A DNA stretch of 64,000 nt, from contig OZ034968.1 in NCBI GenBank assembly GCA_964030785.1, forward strand, positions 69,285,399-69,349,398. Reading direction: 5' to 3'. Positions 51,740-63,340 of this stretch are shown in pieces. Made by a program: the position numbers and the translations under genes. How positions within the stretch are numbered: the stretch's first letter is position 1; each line of letters opens with the position of its first letter. The notes under the pieces are model-generated. The model worked only from the letters and a program-made list of their open reading frames with translations. It was not told where the DNA came from and did not search any database. The DNA comes from Siderastrea siderea. Lineage: Eukaryota; Cnidaria; Anthozoa; Scleractinia; Rhizangiidae.

Positions 51740-52225
51740 CAATGCTTTCTTGAAATTTCCCAGCATCACCAGGCTTCTTAGAAAAACCACGGTTACCGGG
51801 TTTACCAGGGAAACCGGGGTTAACCAGGCTTTTTTGCACATAGGGTCCGAGTCTGGTAAGCCTGGTTTTCAGTAAAATGTGCTAACCAGGTTTACCAGGG
51901 TTACCCTGGTCAACCCAGACCTTAAGAACCTGGTTAAACCCGGGTAACCCTGGTAACTTAGAAAACCAGGGTCACTAGACTTACCAGGGTAACCAGGGTA
52001 ACCTAGGTTAGCCAACACCTCTCAGAGTCTGGTTAAACCCTGGTTACCCTGGTACGTCTGGTAACCCTGGTTTTCTAAATAACCAGGGTAACCAGGGTTA
52101 CCAGACTTTTTTGCACATAGGGTTTGAGTCTGGTAAGCCTGGTTTAAGAACCAGGGTACCCTGGTTTTTTAACCAGGCTTGGACCAGGGTAAAACCCTGG
52201 TTTTACCAGGCTCTTGGTGCAAGGG
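51740..52225. repeat. Right subterminal CCAGGGTAACC repeat block
   Basis: Repeats of ACCAGGGTAACCAGGGTTAC type with mirrors, ending in the CCCTTGC terminus. Related in sequence to the left block but not a simple mirror of it. Confidence 0.8.
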
Positions 52226-52300
52226 TAATGTTGGGGCCGATATCACTTGTCCCATGTCGGCCATTGAGTGGATACAAGGCAACAGGAACTGGAAGATCGT
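52226..52300 (-). pseudogene. LamG first exon (copy 1), 5' part
   Basis: Acceptor TTCTTTGCAG|ACGATC. Reads the start of the LamG exon (DLPVPVALYPLNGRH) up to the insertion point. It is the missing start of the exon at 39,929-40,309. Confidence 0.8.
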
Positions 52301-52565
52301 CTGCAAAGAAAAATGTTTAAGGCGAAACTAGTAGGCCGATGTTTAAGTGACACAGCAAATGCAGTTTAAAAACATAAAAAAAAATTGAACTTATACAGTA
52401 TAGTTTTGATTAAACATAACCAGTTAAAAATTGATCTTTAAAGAGCAATCAGACAAACAAACAAACCGAAACAACTAAACGAGGAAAAAGGCAAGGCAGG
52501 ACAAAGGATAATTTTAACGTGATACCTCGGGTGCTTAGCAATAGATAAAATATGAGCGGGATACC

Positions 52566-52632
52566 TTTATGGGCAGTTAAAACGGCGAGCCGTAGGCGAC
52601 CCGTTTTAAAGCCCATAAAGGTCGGACGCGAA
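52566..52632. repeat. Foldback repeat
   Basis: ACCTTTATGGGC and GCCCATAAAGGT with TTAAAACGG mirrored around CGAGCCGTAGGCG. Confidence 0.6.
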
Positions 52633-52780
52633 TATTTTATCTTACTTGTGAAATGAAACTGTGACTATAGATTTTGTTTGTCATGTTAATCACGTGGGCG
52701 TGGAGTTGTCCCATAGGAGTTTGGAAATATTCAACAGTGAATTTAGCAATTCATTTTCGTATAGCTTTTGTAGTAGAAAC

Positions 52781-53540
52781 ATGGCTGGTCGGTTTCGCTC
52801 TCCAAAGAGTAAAGAAGAAGAGACCAGTCTAGTGTGGGAAACCACTCCGAAAGCAACACAATACAACACTAAATGGGGTAGAAAAGTCTTCGAAGAATGG
52901 CAGCAGCGACGGCAAAATACATGTGCAGTGTTAGAAGTTGTTGGAGTGGCTGATCTGAAATGCGAAGATGTTCAAGATCTGACCGTTTCACTAGAGCATA
53001 TGTCAGCAAATACGCTAAACTTTTGGTTGAGCAAGTTCGTTTGTGAAGTGGCCAAGCAAAATGGAGAGCGTTATCGCGATTAACCGTCATTTGGGGTTTA
53101 CCTCGGTGTAAGAACCTGACAAGATTTTCTTTGTTTGTTAGCTTTTGTTTTGCTGTATGGTATTGTTTAAAATGTTTTTGTTTCCTTTGTTTTACGTCAT
53201 CCGTGAGTTTCACAGGTTCTTACACCGAGGTAAAGCCGTCATTTGAGTGAGACGGGAGGAGAGGATGCATTCAACGTTCTCAACAAAGCTGACAACAGGC
53301 AAGTAAATTGTTACGTGTTTTGAATGGGTAGTGTGGACGGTGTCTCAGTGCAAAAAAATTAAATTGGGTTCTAAATTGTATCATTTTATTATAACAGGTT
53401 TGCGATGTTTCGTAAAGTTTTAGACGCGGAGATGAAGGATGCAACGAAGTGTGGAATAGCCCAAAAGTGCAAAATGGACACCCGCGAAGAAATAACTGAA
53501 GACGAAGAGGCAATACAATGGGAAAAGGGCCTTCTTGCAG
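52781..53540 (+). pseudogene. DUF3504/Crypton-type recombinase, N-terminal fragment, broken
   Basis: The ATG opens a frame reading TTPKATQYNTKWGRKVFEEW and LNFWLSKFVCEVAKQNGERY, the usual N-terminal start of DUF3504 proteins. The frame is then lost at about 53,070: around ten conserved residues are missing and the reading shifts, giving a stop at 53,081. The family sequence resumes after a 142-bp MITE (RHLSETGGEDAFNVLNKADN), and continues after a GC-AG intron (53,299-53,397) with FAMFRKVLDAEMK to GLLA. The catalytic half is absent. It belongs to the same family as the C-terminal exon at 30,689. Confidence 0.7.
53094..53235. mobile_element. 142-bp MITE with 10-bp target duplication
   Basis: Inverted ends TTTACCTCGGTGTAAGAACC and its mirror, flanked by CCGTCATTTG at 53,084-53,093 and 53,236-53,245. 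A 9-11-bp duplication suggests Mutator type. Confidence 0.75.
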
Positions 53541-56500
53541 TTTATTATTCTTTGTTATTTCAAAGTAGTGATTGATATGTCAAACTACTGTCTAGTGATT
53601 GATTAATAAACTTTGTACAAATTTACAGGACTCGCCTTTATTAAAGTTAAGCATACTAATTAGGGGAGTTAGAGATCATTATAAAAATGAATCCTATTGA
53701 TAATTCTACTAATTCATAATTCATCAACCCCTGCCTTTCCCTGCTACCTTTTCAAACCCTCCCCGTGCTTTGTGACAGTTGATTTATATTGGGGTTTACA
53801 GAGGTAAACATGTGACTCAAATACTACCTATTGATTGGTCATAATTTTATGAATTATTAATAAATTTTACAATTTTTTTTATTATATTTCGACCAGCCGC
53901 TTATTTTTATTTAATTTCGTTTCAAGTCTTGTTATCAATAGGCTACGGTAACACTTATAAAAGACTTAAGAGCGGCTGACTGTAAATATCGAGAATTCGC
54001 CGTCAAACTGAAATACCGAATTTCTTCACATTTGGCCAGAGGAAACCCTTTGATGAACTATTTACAAAAGTTGCAATCAAAGTTTCCAAAATAATTTCGT
54101 TTTCAAGAAATCCGGCAAAACGTGAAATGCCGTGCTCGCGTTGCAGCCGCCATTAAATTTTGCCGAGAATTGGCGTAATTTCAAATCGCTCATGATGAAA
54201 GACGACTTGACGCATCGAAATCACCTTTTGTGTCTAAGAAAGGTAACCAAATTACAACACAGAAATATAAAAATATTGCAAGACGATGTATTTTTTCATG
54301 TCGTTTTGAAAGCCCGAAGAATCCTATGTTCCATTTACAATATTTGCTTCGTTTGTTTGTTACTCGATTCATTAGCTATCTAAGCTAGGAGCCTAATAAG
54401 CTCCATAATTTCGAGTATAAATAAACCTTTACCTTTTTTTTTAGGACTTTGGCAAACACTTGAAAAATAAGGAAACTTTGCATGAAAAAATCTTGACCTG
54501 GTACATCGAAATTTATGCTAAAAATTATATCAGCGAAATGTTCTGTTATTGTACTGTAACATATAAAAAATCCAGCTTGGGAATTAAAAAGCCACCCGTT
54601 TTGAGCAGTAAACGGATAGGGAATTTTTCATATACTTCCTTCAAAAATTGCAACGGTCACGCAACACAAGTAAACCCATTTCAAACAAATTTATGGAATA
54701 TGTTTTATTTTTGGTCAAGTAGGAGGTAGTTTTGGTTCGAAAACAAGCTCTGGTGTTCTAATGAGTTTTGTTTTGCTCTATATTCCTAGAAATGAATTCT
54801 AGAGTAGACCTGTGAGAATCAAAAGGTCAAGTGCAATGTCACGTTTTTCACTCACGATTTAATGTCAATATAAACATGAAAGAAATTTAAAAACCGTCGG
54901 TCCCAACCAATACATCTCGAAGCCTCTCATTTTTTGGCCCGGTGCTACTTTAGTTTGAACAAATTACTAACCGTTTAGCGCGAAAATCACTTTTGGTTCT
55001 GTTACGGTCGACCAAACTTGTATCAGCTTGGATTCTCTTCACGTGATGATGTGAATACGCACCAATGTTTTGGCCAAATTACCACCACATGAACCATTTC
55101 CTTTCCTGTGAACAGTTTATCCAAACTCTTTAAGTTTAGATATTCGCGCAGCCACTCAAAAATTAGCAACAACATTTTGCCAAGGGATCATTTAGTTTGT
55201 ACTGCACAGAACATATAACAAATTGGATGCGCTATTATTTATGACCAATGATGCAACATGTCTGTCATTTGCGGAAGTCGAGAAATAAACAATTGGAGTA
55301 GTTTTACAGGATTTCGGAAGTACTGGTGTTCCATCGTTTTTGCTGACGTTACCTAGCTGCAACTATGGCATCGTGCTTATTTTCGTCCATGCAGATGGCA
55401 CAGATGCGGTCAGAGTTCTGACTCTTCTTTTACCGCGGCAACTAAATTGAGTTTCTCTGACCGAATGCCAAAAAGATGTATCGTAACACCTTAAAACGAT
55501 AAATGTGGTTGCGGGCGAAAAAACTGACAGTGAGATGAAGTTAAGGTTAGTGAAGTTATCGATATTACTGATTGAACACGTGGAGTAAATAATCTCACAC
55601 TGATTAGTAACAATGAACTTTCATCGAAGAATTATTCCAAAAGGATGATTCTCACAAACACTTGAAGATCTGTCCGCGGCATCGGTATCCTTATTAATAT
55701 TAACATATACTATACTAACGGGAATTGGGGTTAGCTTCGATTCAGAGGGCAATTTTCCACTTTTCGTTGCATCTTCGGTGGCGCTGCAATAAAAGAACCT
55801 GTGCTGTTCCAAATGAAATGGGTGCCCACAAGTCGAAGACAACAAAGGCGACCGGGGAACAGACTTACTATTCTTACATTCTTACTATTCCTACACCCTT
55901 GTCCCCATTGGAAGTCGTAATCTCACCAGCTTGCCTGTGTATAGTGCGTAACCTTAAATGGGGAGCGCGCATCTCCTAGGGCATCGGAGAAAGCAGTAAT
56001 GCTCTAAGGGGCATACTTTTTCTTCCCTGAGACGCGCCCCGCGTCCCTCGCTCACGCTACACGCTCGCGGTAAGTTTTGCTTCACATTTATTCTGTTACC
56101 TCCTACAATTTCGGTCAAGAGATTTTCGGGCAGAGTTGGAGAGAAATGTCCGTACACAGGAGCCTAACTTCCCCATCTACTTCAGTAGCTGTTTCCAGTC
56201 GAAGTCACCGTGGCTAACGGAGGAGCGTGACAAAAAGAACCTCGTTCCAAAAATAGACTTGTTGACGAGAAACTGTAATTTAATTTGTTCTTTTATGATT
56301 TGTGTTATGAACAGCTGTTTTGATCACGTATCTTTGAGCAAGATGTTGGTTGAAAAGGTTGTATCTGTGCTTGATATGAATAATTTTCCAGCCAACAAAG
56401 AAACGATTTCTTTCTTGGTTTTATCATATACAGGAACATATGGCAAGAAAATTTGTTTGAAAAACGACCTATCAATTTTCATAAACAAGTTTGTGCAACT

Positions 56501-56664
56501 GGGAGTGCCAATGGTTGTCCTCTCCTTAAATTATTATCTAATACGCTTGTTTCTTTCACCTCTTGTCGTGACCTCGATTTATATCATTCAGAAATATGCA
56601 GACAATTATTACTTGACCTAACTGAGGTTTCAGTTTTAGATTTAATTTGAAATTTTTATGCAGT
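53541..56664. other. No gene recognised
   Basis: AT-rich. 53,888-53,975 is a diverged copy of 36,566-36,660. The 161-residue frame at 56,136-56,621 has two hydrophobic stretches but no recognisable domain and is probably chance. Confidence 0.4.
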
Positions 56665-56839
56665 TGTGTTGCCGGGCCGAAGAAGGGCAAGCGAGTTTTT
56701 CGAGCAGTAAAACCAAAACAACAAACATGGCGGACTAAAACACACACACAACCGCGTGCTCTTTATTTTACCCATAATTCCTATAGAGCTTACAGATTTT
56801 ACTCAGGGGGTGGGGGTACCTAAATCCATACCCGCTACA
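56665..56839 (-). repeat. Probable 3' LTR of the Ty3/gypsy element
   Basis: The minus-strand LTR would begin TGTAGCGGGTATGG right after a polypurine tract CAGGGGGAGTG (56,840-56,850) and end near 56,665 in CA. The other LTR lies outside the window, so the boundaries are unproven. Confidence 0.4.
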
Positions 56840-57169
56840 CACTCCCCCTGATGAAGAAAATGTCGTCTTCGACATGAAAACGAAAAGGATTACAGCAATA
56901 CACTAGTCACTAGTCTTTCTTCTTCTACCAATAGTTCTCATCAGGTCTGTCTGGAAGGGGTGATCAGGCCCTAACCGCAGGCGCTGAGTACAGTACTAAC
57001 TTAATTCTTGTGAACTAGTATACATGAAACTTAAGTCTAGAAACTTTGACAGACAAACTACTCAGTTTGTTCTTGTGTTAAGTAACAATTGTTACTCTGT
57101 CCGCTCATGCATTAGAGAATAAACTCAAAATTTAGTCATACACTGAGAACAGTTTGTTTCAGGATCGCT

Positions 57170-58330
57170 TTAGCTGATCCAGCAAGGATACACTCCAACA
57201 TGTCCATATGGCATTGAATAGGCCATTGGCCACACACTGTTCAGCCAAGCGTTCGGTATTCCTCCTACAGGTCCTGGTAAGATCGGTACCGTTAATGGTG
57301 CCACATCCGCATTGTGGCTTCTTGAACTTGGTACTGCCGGGTGGTGGAAAGTTGGTGTTCCAAGTGCGTCGTACGTAAGCAGTGTGGGTGGCCTGCGCTG
57401 CCTTGTTGGTCGCTCATCACTGGGCTTATCTCCAGACTGCTCTTCGGTGTGTGTTCCACTTTCTGGTTCTGTCGGCACTGGCATCTCTGGTCTGCCGGTA
57501 GATGTCTCCTGGGGGAATTCAGGGTTAGTCACGGGTTCCGCAGCTAGAGTACTACTAGAAGGGGTGGTCTCTGGTTCTACAGGCACAAAGGTCAGTAGTC
57601 CCTCAGGTTCTTCGTCAGAGCTGTCCTCTGGAGTTGAGCTGAGAGGTGATGTGGTAGGTGGCAGAGTAATCTTTGGTTTCCACCTTGAACTCCCGCGCGG
57701 TGTTTTCTCTGGCTTCACTTCAAAAGGAAAGTCATTACATGGCAATAGCAGGTTACGATATATCACTCGGCGGAGTCCTTGACCTGATTCAGGTTCAACT
57801 TCGTAGACCGGGCTCCCTTCTCCCTTTCGGCTGACTACCCGATAGATCGTGTCCTCCCAGTACGATCTTAGCTTGTCAGGGCCTCCTGTTTTCCGTAAAT
57901 TTCGCACTAGCACTCGGTCACCCTGCTGAAGAACTGGGCCGCTACCCCTACGGTCATAATGCTTCTTTCCTTTCATGCCAGACAACTGGGATCTCTTTAC
58001 GGTTAACTCGTATGCTTCCTTCATCGCCGTTTGCCATTCTTTGACATATGCTGGATAGTTTGAACAGGACGCAGGCTTGATGCCAAAGATCAGGTCAATG
58101 GGGAGTCTTGGTGGTCGACCGAACAACAGAAAATAAGGCGAGAATCCAGTTGCTTCATGGCGCGTACAATTGTAGGCATGGACGACTTTGTTAAGACCGT
58201 CCTTCCACCTAGGCTTCTTGTGTTCTGGCAGTGTTCGCAACATTGATAGAAGTGTTTGGTTAAGACGCTCTGTTTTCCCATTTCCTTGGGGCGGTAAGGG
58301 GTCGTTCTTGACCGAACCATGCCACAGCAT
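57170..58330 (-). pseudogene. Ty3/gypsy integrase C-terminal part
   Basis: Begins in the integrase core near [13 protein letters not shown], which carries the catalytic Glu, followed by the [16 protein letters not shown] segment and a GPY/F-like region (DRVLVRN...DKLRSYWEDTIYRVV). A long Pro/Thr/Ser/Glu-rich tail ends it. The frame differs from the upstream pol frame, with a one-base loss near 58,300 in a C run. Decayed copy. Confidence 0.8.
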
Positions 58331-59928
58331 TCCTCGAGTCGATGGAAGAATTGATTTTCAAATTCGCGTCCCTGGTCATGCAGAATTCTGGCAGGAAACC
58401 CAAACCGCAGTATAAAATCATTATACAACTTGTTTGCTGCTGTTCGTGCTGACTTGTTCGTTGTTGCGTAAGCTTGTGCAAACGTTGTAAAGTGATCGAC
58501 TATCACCAGAATGTACTCATACCCTCCTTTACTCTTTTCCAAATGCAGGAAATCTAACGACACCAGTTCAAAGGGTGCACTGGTATGGATGTTTTCCATT
58601 GGAGCTCTTGGTACAATGTTCGGCCGCCTTTGTTTCAGACAACTGCAAACACGTGTGATATAATGTTCAATGTCCTTTTTCATATATGGCCAAAAGAATC
58701 GTTCCCTCGCTAGATGGAGAACCCTTTCTACTCCTAGGTGTCCCATTTCTTCATGTAACGCCCTGTAGACTGTCTTGTGAAATTTCTGTGGAAGAACAAG
58801 CTGCAATGTTGGACCACTTCTCCGTCTGAGGATCCCGTCTTCTCCAACAATAAGTTTCTTCCACTCACGTAATAGAGACTGTACCTTTGGGGATACTCTC
58901 CATTTGTCTTTCAATGTCAGTGGCTTGCCGCTGATCTTAAACTGGATCACTGTGTTGATTGCATTGTCTCCTCGTTGTGCCTCATAGAGGTCCTTTTGCG
59001 TAAGGGGTTGCACCTGAAGTCCATAATTGTCGCCCATTATGTGTTTCAACTCACTTGGTTGACTAGATAGTGAAAGCAACCAAATTGCCTCTCCTTTCTG
59101 CTGAGCATCCACCGCTTCCACCGTAGGTTTAATCCATTCCGGGTCAACTTGCTCAGCACACGAATCCATGTATTGCTCAATGTCACTGTGTATCCTGGAA
59201 AGGGAATCCGCATCTTTATTGGTCGTCCCTGGCCGATATTTTTCGGTGAAGTGAAAATCAGACAATTCAGCTACCCATCGGTGGCCAGTTGCATTGCGTT
59301 TTGCTGCAGTGAGCACATAGGTTAATGGGTTGTTATCTGTGTAGACTGTGAAATGAGGTGCATAATACAGATAGTCTCTGAACTGTTCAGTTATGGCCCA
59401 TTTCAGTGCTAGAAATTCAAGCTTGCTGGAATGAAGATGGAAGTTTCGTTCCGCCGGAGTAAGAGTGCGGGATCCATAGGCTATTATCCGAAGCTGCCCA
59501 TCCTGTTTTTGGTACAGTGCTGCACCTAAGCCTCGTTCTGACGCGTCAGTGTGGAGGATGAATAGCTTCGTATAGTCGGGGTAAGCCATTACCAGGGGAT
59601 TGGTGATTGCACTGATGAGTTGCTCCAATGCTGCTTGATGGTCACTTGTCCAGTTGACTGGCTCGCGGGCCGATACTTTTCCCTTCTGCTTGGCTGACTT
59701 TGATCTTCCCCTCTGACTTTTCTGCGGTAACTGCCCTTTTCGTTCAGGTTCCTTGAGAAGATCATAAAGGGGTTTTGCAATCCTTGAGAAGTGCTGGATG
59801 TATCTCCTGTAGTAACTTAACAGTCCAGACAGTTTGCGAACTTCTCCAACATTCTTGGGCTTAGAGTCTCTTAAACTCGTAACAGGTTTCGTACTCTCAG
59901 GATCAATACTATGTCCAACCTGGTTCAC
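58090..59928 (-). pseudogene. Ty3/gypsy RT end, RNase H and integrase N-terminal part
   Basis: In order: RT thumb/connection ([27 protein letters not shown]), RNase H ([18 protein letters not shown], then [13 protein letters not shown] and VYTDNNPL), an HHCC-type finger region ([20 protein letters not shown]...CSCLKQRR) and the integrase core up to the second Asp ([16 protein letters not shown]). The frame is lost near 58,300. Confidence 0.85.
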
Positions 59929-59981
59929 TATCCTCCCTAAATAGCGGACTTCACGCTGGAACAGTGTACACTTGCTGGGCT

Positions 59982-60510
59982 TTAGTTGACTCCATGTTTT
60001 CGTAAACGCCTCAACACCGTTCGCAAATTTTCCACATGCTCCTCAAAGGTATTACTGTAGACAATGACATCGTCTAAGTATGGAATGCATATCTCATCTC
60101 GAATACCCTCCAAAGAACCTTTTATAAGCCGCTGAAAATTGGCTGGTGAGTTGCTTAATCCAAACGGGATCCAAGTCCATTCATACAAGCCCCAGGGCGT
60201 GATAAAAGCGGTCAAATGCCTACTGTTCTCTTGAACAAATCCTTGGTGGTAGGCTTTGCCCTGGTCCAACACCGAAAACCATGAATTTCCCCCAAGGTTG
60301 TCGAGGGTCTCCTGGATTCTTGGTATGGGGTGTCGATCGGGCACTGTCTTGCGGTTAAGTTCCCTGTAATCCACACACAGTCGCAGGCCTCCATCGTTCT
60401 TTCTCACACATACCACTGGTGAGGCATAAGATGACTGAGACTTGGTTATCCATTCCCGGTTTAGGAGGTCTTCAAGGTAGTACTTAACTTCAGCATAGAG
60501 CGGGCGTCAA
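59982..60510 (-). pseudogene. Ty3/gypsy reverse transcriptase core
   Basis: Reads [20 protein letters not shown], then [24 protein letters not shown] and the catalytic YLDDVIVYS. The first catalytic Asp is in the VLDQGKAYH block. The upstream end meets the 1.47-kb insertion, and a one-base loss near 59,983 breaks the frame downstream. Confidence 0.88.
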
Positions 60511-61978
60511 CCCTTGCGAAATAACTCTGAGAATTCCTAGGAATTCCTAAGAATATCCTAAGAATTCCTAGGAAAAAATTCTTAGGAATTCCTAAGAATC
60601 TGAGGTGTGAATTTTCACGGTAAATTTGGACTTGGAATTCCTAAGAATTCTTAGGAATTCCAAGTTTAAATGTTACCTTGTTGTGTAATTGTCTCCTAAT
60701 AATAATAGGTACTTATTGACTGAGTGGGAGGGCTGGATGGGAAAGTATTTGGCTCTAGCGCATGGAATACGGGCAGAGTAGTTCCATGCGCCATGACCAT
60801 CATACCATCATTTTAAGGCTGAATTTGATTGGAAAGTTACGGAAAGGTCTTGATAAATACTAAATGAATGAAGACTTGCGTGCACACTATAGTAATCAGG
60901 TGACAATGTGTGCGGAGCTGGACAGCTCTTCTGGACCAGCTCACACCAACCTACATGTATCTGCCCCTACACACATCATCTCCTGAGTATGTTTTCAATA
61001 AAATTGCATGAGGGAGGTCGTACGGTGGTATGATAATAGTATTTATTTGAAGGCATCATTTCATGACTTCTCGTTTACTTTTATTTTATTCTTTATTTTC
61101 AGAGGTAAATTTCAACTGGCAAAGGAAGAGGACATTGTGGAAAAAAGTGTTCTTTCTCAAAGGGAACTCTGCAAATCCATGCCTAGTACACTGCCTAACT
61201 TCAATGGAGTGTGGTTGAAGCTGTGTCATGAACAATTTTTTTTTTAAGATGCTTTATAGTTACTTGTGTCATGGACAATTTTTAAGGATATACTTTTTTT
61301 GTAAACAGAAAATAGTAGCATAATAAGATGCTTTTGCTGCTTTGGTACATGTCTGTATTCATCCTTTATTCAGTTGGTGTCCTCAATTCAACAAGCGAAC
61401 TAGCACATAATTTACACAAGGAATTTATTTATTTATTAATTTTTGAGTCATGTATGTACCTTTCAATTTTGTTTGCCTGACCTGTCCTCAAAGGTTCAGG
61501 AATACCTCAATGTTTAGAAAACAAGTTAAGACTTGTTTGACTGTGTGATACATTAAATGTCCTTTTTATAACTTCCTGGAAGTTCCAAAGACATTTTACT
61601 GAAATATCCTCAACTTGAAGTCTGTCAAGTATTTAAGTCAGGGACTTAAAGTTGCTATTCCAAGTAAATTGCCAATATTTCTCATATTTAATTTAGGCAT
61701 TCCTATTTATTCTCATAAATTTCCAACCATTTTTATTAGCCCAAGCCATTTAATTTAGCCATTCCCATATATTCTCAGACATTCCCAAGCCCTTTCATTA
61801 TCAGTTTTGGTATTATTGGGAATTCCTAGGAATTTCTAATAATTCCAAGTACAGTTTTAACACATTGCCATATATTCCCAGAAATTCCAAGCTTTTATGT
61901 TTTTCCTAATTTACATGTCTTGGAATCGTTTGGAATTCCTAGGAATTCCATCTTTTCTGGGAATTCAGTTCGCAAGGG
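60511..61978. mobile_element. 1.47-kb non-autonomous element with CCCTTGC termini
   Basis: Ends CCCTTGCGAA and TTCGCAAGGG. Subterminal blocks are built from GGAATTCCTAAGAATTCTTA-type palindromes at both ends. The interior is AT-rich and non-coding. It splits the Ty3/gypsy RT between the VQKTYTSIP and [10 protein letters not shown] segments. The terminal heptamer and overall design match the 12-kb element. Confidence 0.82.
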
Positions 61979-62638
61979 TGGTATAGAGGTATACGTTTTC
62001 TGGACCGGAGTCGTGTCTGACAGTTCCAGTTTCATTTGGAGTCCTTGGATACGCCCTTCATCGTCATCATCTTGGGCAAATGATTCAGCTTCCTCTGTCA
62101 ACATCTTAGTTGCCAACTGGCGCTGACTCTCGGTTAAGTCTCCTAACGCTACGGCTGGTGTCCTTAATGGAATCCTGTCGTCGCTGGGTCCGATGTCGGG
62201 TGGACTGACGCTACTTTCGGACGTTTGGGATGTTGGTGAGCTGTCATTCTCAGATGAGAGGGAGTTTCTCACGCTCGAACGTAAATCTTTGCGGACTACT
62301 TCTAATGGTGTAACTGATGCAATTAGTTGCAGGTTCCCAAGTGGTGGTTGTCGACCAAGGACGACATCATGCTTTGTGGGGTTGTGCACTGCAATGTTTA
62401 CCCTGTGGGGTGACCCTCGCGGTAAGGTGAGTAGTTGCTCAGAGACTTCTAAGTCAGCTGGCCAGGTCGCGTCAAGAGCTGGTTCAAATAGCACGGGTGC
62501 CCTTCTTTCCAGTGGTCCACAATCAACACGACATGGAACCATAACTGTCTGTCCTTGTGGTACTGTTATGTTGTTCTTACTGGTCCTCAAAACACAGATA
62601 CTCCTCAGCCGGACGTTGCACGAAGTCAACCAATGCAT
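61979..62638 (-). pseudogene. Ty3/gypsy linker between protease and RT
   Basis: Reads VPQGQTVMVPC, an acidic Ser/Pro linker and the pre-RT segment GRIQGLQMKLELSDTTPVQK, ending at the insertion. It lies in a different frame from the protease part, with a break near 62,590. Confidence 0.75.
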
Positions 62639-63302
62639 TAAATCTCTCCACAGTCAACTCTCTAAAAGCTGCATTCATAATGTCAATAACTGCACCATCG
62701 CTTTCCCCTTGAACTTGTGTTCTGTCCTTAATTGTTTCTTCGATGACATTATAACCAATGATTGGATGCTCCAGCTCATCTCTTGCAACCAGGATTGGTA
62801 CTGTTAGAGGTACAGATGAGTGCGTATCAAAGGTAAGTTGAAATTGCACTTCTACCCATCCAATGAAGGGTATTATTCCACCATTAGCTGCTCTTAAGTT
62901 CAGTTCTGCTTCCTCTCCGAGTAACTCTTCAATATTCTTTAACTTCGATGAAGACAAGTTCTTACTACGCCAACTCTTTGACACGATGGATACTTGTGCA
63001 CCTGTGTCCCAAAGGGCCTTAACTGGTACTCCATTCAAAACACACGACACCATACACTTCTTCCCTACAAGTTTGGCTACAGTTATCTGCTGTTTAGGCG
63101 TTAAATGGCTAGTAAACACATAACCATCACCGTTAACTACTTCTGAAGTTCTTTGTGCTTCTAGTTGTTGAATAGCTTGACAGAGACCCTTGTGACTGCT
63201 CCAATGATGTTTCTGGCATTTATGTCCACAATATCGTACTGCTTTAAACCCTGAACATTGCTTGAAAACTTGACCAGTAACAGCAACTTTCTGACAATTC
63301 AC
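62577..63302 (-). pseudogene. Ty3/gypsy MYND-like finger and retropepsin
   Basis: An N-terminal MYND-like cluster (NCQKVAV, KQCSGFKAVRYC, CQKHHWSSHKGLC) in which one Cys of the usual second pair is Phe. It is followed by an aspartic protease with ALWDTGAQVSIVS and IIGYNVI. Together they would be the Gag-Pol protease part. The frame is -1 relative to gag, as in many gag-pro junctions, but the end of the frame at 62,577 looks like decay. Confidence 0.75.
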
Positions 63303-63340
63303 ACATTTTTGGGACTTACTGACACTGTCCTTAGGTGGGG

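Larger units (their letters stand above)
40310..52225. mobile_element. 12-kb non-autonomous element with CCCTTGC termini
   Basis: The ends CCCTTGCACCAAGAGCCTGG and its mirror are perfect inverted repeats of about 25 bp. Next to each end lies 450-490 bp of dense short direct and inverted CCTGGT/ACCAGG repeats. The interior has no frame above about 101 codons. It splits a LamG exon whose paralogue at 35,782-36,242 shows the empty site. No known transposase is present. The superfamily is unidentified; a 1.47-kb element at 60,511 has similar termini. Confidence 0.85.

Noticed and set aside
52111..52320. 69-codon frame across the right end of the 12-kb element
   Set aside because: It reads the CCTGGT repeats and the antisense of a LamG exon.
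56136..56621. 161-codon frame with hydrophobic stretches
   Set aside because: No recognisable family, splice context or promoter; cannot be supported as a gene.
57312..57782. 156-codon plus-strand frame
   Set aside because: Antisense of the Pro/Thr/Ser-rich tail of the Ty3/gypsy integrase.
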